Shown here one piece after another: positions 17,122 through 22,991 of a DNA stretch of 22,991 nt. A model generated the notes under the pieces. The model did not search any database. It saw only the letters and a program-made list of their open reading frames with translations, and was not told the origin of the DNA. Each line of letters opens with the position of its first letter. Positions within the stretch are counted from its first letter, which is position 1. Made by a program: the position numbers and the translations under genes. The stretch is from Candidatus Dormiibacterota bacterium (lineage in GTDB: Bacteria; Chloroflexota; Dormibacteria; Aeolococcales; Aeolococcaceae), in the NCBI GenBank assembly GCA_003153215.1, contig PLXL01000127.1, positions 1-22,991 on the forward strand, given 5' to 3'.

Positions 17122-18504
17122 GTGAGGACTCTGTCTTTCGATGAGCTGGCCGCGGCCGACGACCGGACCCGGCGCTTCACATCTCTCGGACTGTCGATGT
17201 CAGGGCTGCTGACACCTGCGGCATGCGCCGAGTTCCAGCAACGCGTGGTGGCGGGTGCTGACCTGGTGGCCGAGGTTCCCGAGGGCACGCGTCGGGCATT
17301 TGACCGTCTTCGCGAGTTCCACGCCTACGGAGTGGTCTGCTACGACCTATTTACGCTAGCGGATGAGTTGACCTGGATCGTCCTCGAGCAGGCGCTGCGG
17401 GAGCGCTTCTTCGAGTTCTACGGGGGGGCCATGCCGATCGTGGATGGCCACGGGCGGCACGAGGAGTTCGAGGCTCCCGACTTCGGTGCGATAAGCGACG
17501 CCTTTGGCCCTGGTGGGAGCCACTGGCACCGCGGATGGCGGCTTGGGACGGACCGGACCAATTCGATCCCCGTGCCCCTGACGCTGGCCCCGCTCCTACG
17601 ATGGGCGCGCAGGGTTGGGTTACTCGACGGCCAACGCAATCGCCGCCTCCAGCTCCGTCTCTATCCCGCCCGGCGCAATCACTTCGTTCACGGCTCCAGC
17701 TACCGACTGGGGACTCCCGTGCAGTCGGCACGCTCCATCTGCGATCTGGCTGAGGTTGTCAATCGTCTCTGGCGTCACTCCACCCCAGGTGGTCGCCTAT
17801 ACCCGGCCCCTCTAGATCGAGCGATGGTCGTTCTCGGGTGGTCTTCGGGCTGGGAGGCACTCCAGGTGGGAAGCACCTGGGCGGAGATGACCCCCGATCA
17901 ACTACACGATCAGGAAGATGACGACTGGACGTACGTCATGGTGCTCGCAGTGCCCACTGATCAGGGCCTCGCCAGCTTCGACAGCCGTTTCGAGCTAACC
18001 GCGTACGGCGTGGATCTCCTCTGGGGACCCGGCAGCCGCCGGGAGGCCCTTACCTGGTTGGGAAGCCACACCGGCTCCGCTCCATCCGCGGCTGTCTACT
18101 TGGACCGACTGTTCGCCATCCGGCGGGGAGGTGGAGAGGTTGCTCGGCCGCGCCGGCCGGAAGTCCTCCTTGCTCTGCCCGATGAGGAGCGGGGTGGCGA
18201 GTGGGACGTGGTCAGGGCGGACTTCCCAATGGATGCGTTCGGCCATGTCCAGCACAGCGAGGCTGGTGAGGGGTGTCCTGACGCCAGGTACGGTGGCTGT
18301 GCCGTCGAGGAGATCGCACACGGACCCTGGGAGGAGGCCGTCGCGGCCATCACCCGGCTTCAGCCGGCGGTGGTGCCTGCGAGGTACTCGACGGCCGCCG
18401 TCTCGCCCAGATGGTCGTTTCTCGGGGCCGCTGACATCGCGGGGCCGGGCAACGCAGTCGGGCCGCCCGCCGCGGATGCTGGCCGAGATGAGGCATCAGG
18501 ATGA
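17122..18504 (+). CDS. Unrecognised 460-aa protein with RNxxxH motif
   Basis: I do not recognise this protein. It starts at GTG 17122; the 128 bases before it hold no other gene. The first half is helical (LREFHAYGVVCYDLFTLADELTWIVLEQALRERFF). Residues 185-190 read R-N-H-F-V-H, the exact RNxxxH form of the HEPN ribonuclease motif, with helix-like sequence before it and SICDLAEVVNRLWR after it. The second half contains Trp-rich segments and many acidic residues, without known motifs. The last ~40 residues are low complexity. HEPN RNases commonly act as toxins or as effectors in abortive infection, and the setting fits, but no catalytic role is shown. Confidence 0.62.
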   Translation: MRTLSFDELAAADDRTRRFTSLGLSMSGLLTPAACAEFQQRVVAGADLVAEVPEGTRRAFDRLREFHAYGVVCYDLFTLADELTWIVLEQALRERFFEFYGGAMPIVDGHGRHEEFEAPDFGAISDAFGPGGSHWHRGWRLGTDRTNSIPVPLTLAPLLRWARRVGLLDGQRNRRLQLRLYPARRNHFVHGSSYRLGTPVQSARSICDLAEVVNRLWRHSTPGGRLYPAPLDRAMVVLGWSSGWEALQVGSTWAEMTPDQLHDQEDDDWTYVMVLAVPTDQGLASFDSRFELTAYGVDLLWGPGSRREALTWLGSHTGSAPSAAVYLDRLFAIRRGGGEVARPRRPEVLLALPDEERGGEWDVVRADFPMDAFGHVQHSEAGEGCPDARYGGCAVEEIAHGPWEEAVAAITRLQPAVVPARYSTAAVSPRWSFLGAADIAGPGNAVGPPAADAGRDEASG

Positions 18505-18614
18505 CCCGCGAGGGCGCGGCGCCGCTCGCGCCTGTGGCCGCCTTGGATGCCGGAAGTGATCTTCATTCCGGGACCGGCCGAGCTCTGCAATCCCGTCTCT
18601 GCGCCCAGTCCCTT

Positions 18615-18639
18615 CAAACCTACCTTCGTTCGAGGTTTG
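18615..18639 (+). terminator. Hairpin in the gap after the 460-aa gene, weak terminator candidate
   Basis: CAAACCT (18615-18621) pairs with AGGTTTG (18633-18639) over an 11-base loop. No T run follows, so an intrinsic terminator is uncertain. A second small stem (GAGCGG with CCGCTC) lies about 15 bases further on. Confidence 0.25.
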
Positions 18640-18708
18640 GCCAGTCCTCTCGTGAGCGGCGGCCAACCGCTCCCACGTGAGAAGTGATGAGATGAGAGAG
18701 AGAGGGGT

Positions 18709-19569
18709 GTGAATTCTGTGGCTTCCAGCCGAATGCGGAAGTGGCTTGGCAACCCAATCCTGGCGCTTGTGATCGGACTGATGCTTGCCGGTGCGACTCT
18801 CGTCTTCCCGGGGAGTCTCCAACTCGGTATCACGCTCTGGTGCCTAGCCGCCGTAGTACTACTCTTGGCCTTGGCCGAGTGGCGCGGATGGTCGTTTCAG
18901 AGCCCAGTCGTCCGATCCCAGATTGGCCGGGCACCGATGAGGCAATTCGTCTGGCAACGTCGCCGACCCTTGACGTCCCAGAACCTCCCCATGGCTTCTC
19001 CGCTGCTGCCGCCGGGTCGACCTGGGCCAGCTGTTGCTGCTTACTTGTCCGTCAAGGTCACGTCTGGTCCAACGGTCGTAGGTGACACCGTCATGCTAAG
19101 GCCCGGCACTGTCTCCGGCACCCTACCGCTTCGTCTCGACTGTTCCGGGCTCAAAGGCCAGCGTCGCGGCAACTTGCCAAAGGACGATTGGGTCTGGTCA
19201 GCACTGGAGACCCTCCTGGTCAATGACGACCCCGCCCGACCACTGGTGTTCAAGCCTTGGCTTGTGGGTCGACGTCGGAGCAATCAGGCACAGACTGAGC
19301 GCATCCCCGCTGCCGACAGGGTGCTTCGCCTCGAGCCGAACGCCAGTCTCACTTCAGACTTTACCTTCGTTGAGAAGATGCGCTGGCCCGCCACAGAGGA
19401 CAAAGCGGACCCGCCACAAGGATGGGCGTCCCTTGAGCTTGTCTTCCTAGAAGTTGGGACGGGCCGAGACCGGCGTGTTGTCTTTCGCCGGGGTCGGACA
19501 GAGTTCCTACCGCCGAAGCGCCCTCGGCGAGCGTGGGCCCGTAAGATTGATCGCCGGGGTCCAACGTGA
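18709..19569 (+). CDS. Unrecognised membrane-anchored protein (286 aa, two TM helices)
   Basis: Two hydrophobic segments lie near residues 15-35 (NPILALVIGLMLAGATLVF) and 39-57 (GITLWCLAAVVLLLALAEW), joined by a very short turn. This hairpin anchors a soluble C-terminal region of about 220 residues, which contains alternating beta-like stretches (AAYLSVKVTSGPTVVGDTVMLRPG, LPLRLDCSGL) and a basic end. GTG 18709 was chosen; purine-rich GAGAGAGAGGGG precedes it. The domain is not recognised. It is the last gene before the right end of element 1 and follows the two HEPN-motif genes in the same direction, so a joint function is possible. Confidence 0.65.
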   Translation: MNSVASSRMRKWLGNPILALVIGLMLAGATLVFPGSLQLGITLWCLAAVVLLLALAEWRGWSFQSPVVRSQIGRAPMRQFVWQRRRPLTSQNLPMASPLLPPGRPGPAVAAYLSVKVTSGPTVVGDTVMLRPGTVSGTLPLRLDCSGLKGQRRGNLPKDDWVWSALETLLVNDDPARPLVFKPWLVGRRRSNQAQTERIPAADRVLRLEPNASLTSDFTFVEKMRWPATEDKADPPQGWASLELVFLEVGTGRDRRVVFRRGRTEFLPPKRPRRAWARKIDRRGPT

Positions 19570-19575
19570 GGGGAT

Positions 19576-19625
19576 GTTCCATCTTTTCTGTCGTTTTCAG
19601 TGTTTCATCTATTTGTCGCGTGACA
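19576..19625 (-). repeat. Right end of element 1 (R1), two sub-repeats
   Basis: This 50-bp end matches the right end of element 2 (21168-21217) at 44 of 50 positions without gaps. It contains two inverted sub-repeats (19576-19593 and 19602-19619) and ends TGTCGCGTGACA. Its outermost 24 bases are the exact reverse complement of the first 24 bases of L2. Confidence 0.85.
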
Positions 19626-19632
19626 GCTGATG
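19626..19632. repeat. Target-site copy GCTGATG between the two elements
   Basis: Seven bases separate the right end of element 1 from the left end of element 2. The same seven bases follow the right end of element 2 (21218-21224); the first five precede the left end of element 1. Shared target copies at all junctions suggest both elements used the same site. Confidence 0.72.
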
Positions 19633-19722
19633 TGTCACGCGACAAATAGATGAAACGTCGCCCTGAAATCGGTGGCGACAAGAAAGATGAAACACACGAC
19701 AAGAAAGACGAAACATCGGGCG
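19633..19722 (+). repeat. Left end of element 2 (L2), three sub-repeats
   Basis: Sub-repeats lie at 19639-19656, 19675-19693 and 19696-19714, with the same spacing as in L1. The end starts TGTCACGCGACA. Confidence 0.85.
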
Positions 19723-19954
19723 GGAGAGATGGACCACCGCTCTCGGCTCTAGTCGCGATGGCAAAGCCGCGGGTCTTCACTCACTGGGCTCGCGCGGCGA
19801 GTTGGGTGATCTGATGTTTCATCCGGAAGTTACCTTACTCAAGGTGGAGAGGACCGGCCCTTCCTGGGGTGTGGCGTCGAGTGGTATGGCCGCGTTTTCG
19901 GCATCCGCCGATTGACTCACATCCAGAGGGGGTTTGGGTTACCTGGGCGGGCTG
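19723..19954. other. Gene-free stretch inside element 2
   Basis: About 230 bases between the left end and the stop of the kinase gene. I see no convincing ORF, RNA gene or terminator. A lone GTTTCATCC (19815-19823) resembles part of a sub-repeat and may be a degraded binding site or chance. Confidence 0.5.
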
Positions 19955-21037
19955 CTATAGGGGATCGAACAGGCCGAGTTCCTCCGCTTGTGGTCGCTGG
20001 AACAGCTTGAGCGAGCTCTCGAGCAGCTCCCGGCTGATCTGGAACGTCCCCGCCGGGGGGGTGGCGTTGCGTTGTTCCAGTCGCTGCTCGAGTTCGTCCA
20101 AGGGTGGATCGAGCAGGCACAGAACCACTCGGGCCCCCAGCGCACGCGCCTCGGTGCGGAAGCGGTCGCGCTCCTCGCGCGCCCATATCCCCCAGTCGAC
20201 GACCACGTTGCACCGCAGTGCGAGCAGGCGGGTCGCGATCTCCCATTGGATATCATGCACCGGCCAGCGCAGGCTGCCCGGGTGTTGGAGAACGCTCAGG
20301 AGGAGCACATCGCCGGAGAGGTGCGGATAGAGGCGGTGCAGCCACTCGTCGGCGGTCAGGCGCACCGCGCGGCGTTCAGATTCCAATCGCCTTGCCAGTG
20401 TCGTCTTGCCGGAAGCCGGGAGGCCGCAGGTGAGAAAGACCGTCGGCGGCGACGCGGCAACGCTGCGCTCGGGGGCGTGTTGTGCCTGCGGCAGCAGTTC
20501 GTCGGGAGGGGGGGGCTCGTAATCGCTCCACCACAGATCGAGGTCGGCCCTCTCGACGCGGAACGCGCCCGGTGGCAAAGCCGCATTGCGTGCCTCGATC
20601 CGAGACCACAACTCCTCGAAAGGGACCGCGAGACTGCGCACTTCAACTCCGAAGCCCCGCTCGCGCGCCATTGCCGCAAGCCGGCCTCTTTCCGCGCGCG
20701 ACCAGAAGCCCCATTCGAGGATAGCGTCGATGCCGAGCTCCAGAACACGCATGGCAACGTCCCACTGCACGGCTTCCACCGGATCTCGGAGCCGGTCCAT
20801 TTCCGACCGTTGCGACGGGGTAGGCAACATCGCGGAGATCCATTCGTCAGGACAGAGGCGCAGAGCGCGTCGCTGCTTCTCCAGACGCTTGGAAACCATC
20901 GTCTTCCCCGCCCCCGGCAGCCCGCAGATCATGAATAGCGTCGGAGTCACGGCGACGCGTCCGTGTAGGCGAGCGAGCGCACCGTCATCCTCTCCAGTTC
21001 GGTATTGCCAAGGCGGCAGGCGAACGCCTGCGACCAC
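19955..21037 (-). CDS. Tandem P-loop kinase-like protein (two AAA_33-type domains)
   Basis: The 360-residue product contains the same domain twice. Domain 1 (about 31-175) has Walker A GLPGAGKT (39-46), PDEW (63-66), AILEWGFWSRAERGRL and an IEARNAALPPGAFRV tail. Domain 2 (about 198-345) has GLPASGKT (205-212), ADEW (229-232), VVVDWGIWAREERDRF and LEQRNATPPAGTFQI. This pattern is that of single-domain P-loop kinases related to zeta toxin and chloramphenicol phosphotransferase, which phosphorylate small molecules. The start is uncertain: GTG 21037 gives the length stated, but the first ~29 residues look non-coding, and GTG 20950 (reading MTPTLFMICGLPG) is attractive, although without a clear ribosome site. 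As sole cargo it may confer resistance or act in defence; the substrate is unknown. Confidence 0.82.
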   Translation of the reverse strand: MVAGVRLPPWQYRTGEDDGALARLHGRVAVTPTLFMICGLPGAGKTMVSKRLEKQRRALRLCPDEWISAMLPTPSQRSEMDRLRDPVEAVQWDVAMRVLELGIDAILEWGFWSRAERGRLAAMARERGFGVEVRSLAVPFEELWSRIEARNAALPPGAFRVERADLDLWWSDYEPPPPDELLPQAQHAPERSVAASPPTVFLTCGLPASGKTTLARRLESERRAVRLTADEWLHRLYPHLSGDVLLLSVLQHPGSLRWPVHDIQWEIATRLLALRCNVVVDWGIWAREERDRFRTEARALGARVVLCLLDPPLDELEQRLEQRNATPPAGTFQISRELLESSLKLFQRPQAEELGLFDPL

Positions 21038-21167
21038 TCACCCTTGCTCAGCGACACCACGATACCAGCGGGCACTGCCCCTGGTCAATCGGCTTCACGC
21101 CGGGCCAATGAGCTGCGGGAGGCGGGAGCTGCCGTTGCGTGAGGTTCTCGGCCTCCGCCCTGGCGCT

Positions 21168-21217
21168 GTTTCATCTTTTCTGTCGTTTTCCGTGTTTCAT
21201 GTTTCTGTCGCGGGACA
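21168..21217 (-). repeat. Right end of element 2 (R2), two sub-repeats
   Basis: It contains inverted sub-repeats at 21168-21185 and 21194-21210 and ends TGTCGCGGGACA. Position 21217 is the last base of the element, followed directly by GCTGA. Confidence 0.85.
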
Positions 21218-21222
21218 GCTGA
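21218..21222. repeat. Probable target-site copy GCTGA, right of element 2
   Basis: GCTGA, continuing as GCTGATGATTG. Joining the left flank through 2373 to 21223 would give an uninterrupted nrdJ end followed by TGATTGTTGCC, the presumed empty site. Confidence 0.75.
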
Positions 21223-21359
21223 TGATTGTTGCCTCAGGGCGTTGCTGACGGCGTCGAACGGCCCCCACCCGGCACAGCCTTTCAGGGCCCCACTGCTGGT
21301 TCATGCTCAGGCACGCCTGCGGCGCACGCCCAGCGCCAGCACCCCCGCTCGACGCTCTA
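21223..21359. other. Chromosome-side intergenic DNA between insertion and exporter genes
   Basis: These 137 bases would originally have separated the convergent nrdJ and exporter genes. They are GC-rich, with no ORF I trust and no clear hairpin followed by a T run. Together with 21038-21217 this makes about 320 bases without a gene; the left part holds only R2 and about 130 bases upstream of the kinase gene with no recognisable feature. Confidence 0.5.
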
Positions 21360-22121
21360 CTAGGCGATCCGGCGGCGGTAAATGGCCCTGGCGACGATGT
21401 ACGCGACGATGAGGATGCCGACACACCAGGCAAGGGCGGTCCAGATGTCGGTGCCGACCGGCCTCTGCGCGAACAGGTCGCGGATCGTGTTGACGATGGA
21501 GGTCACCGGCTGGTAGTCGGCGAAGGCGCGCACCGGGCCGGGCATGGTGTCGGTGGGCACGAATGCCGAGCTGATGAACGGCAGGAAGATGAGCGGGTAG
21601 GAGAACGCGCCCGCGCCGTCCGCGGACTTCGCAGAGAGGCCGGCGATCACGGCGATCCACGTCAACGCCAGGGTGAACAGGATCAGGATGCCGGCGACCG
21701 CGAGCCACGCCAGCACTCCCGCCCCCGAGCGAAAGCCCATGAGGAGGGCGACGAGCACGACGATCACCAGCGCGATCAGATTGGCGACCAGCGAGGTCAG
21801 CACGTGCGCCCACAGCACCGACGACCGTGCGATCGGCATGGAATGGAATCGCTGGAAGATGCCGCTCTGCATATCCAGGAAGAGCCGGAATCCGACGTAG
21901 GAGATGCCCGAAGCAATCGTGATGAGCAGAACGCCGGGCAGCAGGTAGGTCACATACGAATGCGACCCTGAGTTGATCGCGCCGCCGAACACGTAGACGA
22001 ACAGCAGCAGGAGGGCGATCGGCATGATCGCGGTCGTGATGATGGTGTCCGGGCTGCGCGTGATGTGGCGCAGGGATCGTCCCGTCAGGACGGCGGTGTC
22101 GCCGAAGAAATGCTTGGTCAT
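21360..22121 (-). CDS. ABC-2 type exporter permease, DrrB-like
   Basis: The 253-residue membrane protein has about six helices (first near residues 31-51, TAIMPIALLLLFVYVFGGAI) and the ABC-2 signature region with SPLIFLPFISSAFVP-like sequence (here YPLIFLPFISSAFVPTDTMP, 195-214), typical of daunorubicin-resistance DrrB permeases. It forms the membrane part of an exporter for drugs or lipids. ATG 22121 has AAGGA six bases upstream, overlapping the stop of the ATPase gene, so the two are co-translated. The natural substrate cannot be told from the sequence. Confidence 0.93.
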   Translation of the reverse strand: MTKHFFGDTAVLTGRSLRHITRSPDTIITTAIMPIALLLLFVYVFGGAINSGSHSYVTYLLPGVLLITIASGISYVGFRLFLDMQSGIFQRFHSMPIARSSVLWAHVLTSLVANLIALVIVVLVALLMGFRSGAGVLAWLAVAGILILFTLALTWIAVIAGLSAKSADGAGAFSYPLIFLPFISSAFVPTDTMPGPVRAFADYQPVTSIVNTIRDLFAQRPVGTDIWTALAWCVGILIVAYIVARAIYRRRIA

Positions 22122-22130
22122 CGTTGTTCC

Positions 22131-22952
22131 TTACTTGTCCGTGCCGGCGCTGCGGTCATTGCCAGCGTCGCCGTTCTTGCCGTCGTCACCGACGATGGCG
22201 AGGAAGACGTCCTCGAGGGTCGGCTGCTTCTCGACGTACTCGACCTTGGCGGGCGGGAGCAGCTGCTTGAGCTCGGTGAGGGTGCCGTTCACCATGATCC
22301 GACCCTCATGGAGGATCGCGATCCGGTCGGCGAGTTGCTCGGCCTCGTCCAGATACTGCGTCGTGAGCAGCGCCGTCGTGCCGTGCCCGGCGAGTTCCTT
22401 GACGGCCTGCCACACCTCGATGCGCCCCTGGGGGTCGAGCCCGATCGTCGGCTCGTCGAGGAAGATGACCGGCGGATTCCCGATCAGGCTCATCGCGATG
22501 TCGAGGCGGCGGCGCATGCCACCCGAATACGTCGACACCCTCCGCGCGGCCGCGTCGGTCAGCGAGAAACGATCGAGCAGGTTGTCCGCGATCGTGCCCG
22601 GGTCCTTGAGGTGCCGCAACCGGGCGACCAGCACGAGGTTCTCCCGCCCGCTGAGGATCTCGTCGACGGCCGCGAACTGCCCGGTGAGACTGATGGACTG
22701 CCGCACGTCCCCGGCCTGCGTGGCGACATCGAAGCCGTTGACGCTGGCAGTCCCCGCGTCGGCCTTGAGCAGCGTGGACACGATGTTCACGACCGTGGTC
22801 TTGCCCGCTCCGTTCGAGCCGAGCAGGGCGAAGATGCTGCCCCGCGCCACGTCGAAGTGCACGCCGCGCAGCACCTCCAGCTTCTTGTACGACTTCTCCA
22901 GGCCCTGCACGTGGATCGCAGGCCCCTGGACCTGATTGGCTGTTACTTGCAT
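22131..22952 (-). CDS. ABC exporter ATP-binding protein, DrrA-like
   Basis: The ATPase partner of the ABC-2 permease, 273 residues. Motifs are Walker A GSNGAGKTT, a Q-loop near SLTGQFAAVDEILSG, the DrrA-type signature YSGGMRRRLDIAMSL, Walker B VIFLDEPTIGLDP, and the H-loop region LLTTQYLDEAEQLADR. The C-terminus is short compared with DrrA (about 330 residues) and ends in a Gly/Asp/Asn-rich tail. The gene is complete; its promoter is to the right, near or beyond the window edge. Confidence 0.93.
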   Translation of the reverse strand: MQVTANQVQGPAIHVQGLEKSYKKLEVLRGVHFDVARGSIFALLGSNGAGKTTVVNIVSTLLKADAGTASVNGFDVATQAGDVRQSISLTGQFAAVDEILSGRENLVLVARLRHLKDPGTIADNLLDRFSLTDAAARRVSTYSGGMRRRLDIAMSLIGNPPVIFLDEPTIGLDPQGRIEVWQAVKELAGHGTTALLTTQYLDEAEQLADRIAILHEGRIMVNGTLTELKQLLPPAKVEYVEKQPTLEDVFLAIVGDDGKNGDAGNDRSAGTDK

Positions 22953-22991
22953 TTCCGTTCTCGCTTTCGTTCCGGCGACTGGCGCAGTCCG

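Larger units (their letters stand above)
2374..19625. mobile_element. Element 1: 17.25-kb non-autonomous transposon-like defence/cargo island
   Basis: The left end begins TGTCACGCGACA and the right end, read on the minus strand, begins identically; the first 24 bases match at 23 positions. Both ends carry extra copies of a ~19-bp sub-repeat (three at the left, two at the right), as in transposons whose transposase binds several terminal sites (Tn7, Tn402/Tn5053, Mu, IS21). GCTGA flanks both ends. I find no DDE transposase, TniB/TnsC/IstB ATPase, TniQ or resolvase inside, apart from an unrelated IS3 tail, so movement would need a transposase supplied from elsewhere. The cargo is a CBASS operon, a catabolic cluster, a TIR fragment and several unknown genes. 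A composite origin from more than one element is likely. Confidence 0.78.
19633..21217. mobile_element. Element 2: 1,585-bp non-autonomous transposon-like element
   Basis: It has the same left (80/90) and right (44/50) ends as element 1, in the same orientation, and is flanked on both sides by GCTGATG. The only evident gene is the tandem kinase-like gene on the minus strand. No transposase is present, so it depends on a helper. The terminal inverted repeats match at 20 of 24 positions. Confidence 0.78.

Noticed and set aside
19602..19656. Intrinsic terminator hairpin
   Set aside because: The large inverted repeat is explained by two abutting transposon ends; there is no T run after it.

Overview
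High-GC DNA with actinobacterial-type genes: a B12-dependent (class II) ribonucleotide reductase at the left and a DrrAB-like ABC exporter at the right. All calls come from reading the sequence; no database search was possible.

Layout. (1) 1-2373: 3' part of nrdJ, carrying a 184-residue mini-intein directly after the radical-site cysteine. (2) 2374-19625: element 1, bounded by TGT...ACA ends with several ~19-bp sub-repeats (GCGACAARAAAGATGAAAC). Its left end starts immediately after the nrdJ stop codon. (3) 19633-21217: element 2, a 1.6-kb relative with the same ends in the same orientation and one gene, a protein of two tandem P-loop kinase-like domains. The pentamer GCTGA (at two sites GCTGATG) stands at all three outer and inner junctions, like target-site copies. 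No transposase is visible in either element. (4) 21223-22991: chromosome-like flank with an ABC-2 permease and its ATPase, pointing toward nrdJ.

Cargo of element 1. The core is a type III CBASS anti-phage operon: CD-NTase (cdnC-like), HORMA protein (cap7), TRIP13-like AAA+ ATPase (cap6) and a PD-(D/E)XK nuclease with an ID-x30-EIK motif like that of NucC. It looks broken. The CD-NTase is split into a 5' part (2536-3086) and a 3' part (12050-12523) that share a 56-bp, 53/56 identical overlap, and cap6 has a frameshift near 13440-13470. Between the two halves lie an IS3-family transposase tail, a lower-GC catabolic cluster (polyamine-type ABC importer and IclR regulator on the minus strand; PsuG-like C-glycosidase, PfkB kinase and Ldh2-family dehydrogenase on the plus strand) and a truncated TIR-domain gene. 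After CBASS come a HAD-like protein, two paralogous zinc-finger proteins fused head to head at a palindrome, and three unrecognised genes. Two of these carry HEPN-like R-x(4-6)-H motifs and the third has two membrane helices.

The picture is an accessory or defence array stacked at one site at the end of nrdJ, by transposons mobilised in trans, then rearranged: CBASS is probably dead, the catabolic cluster looks intact, and the last three genes are the best place to look for an undescribed system.
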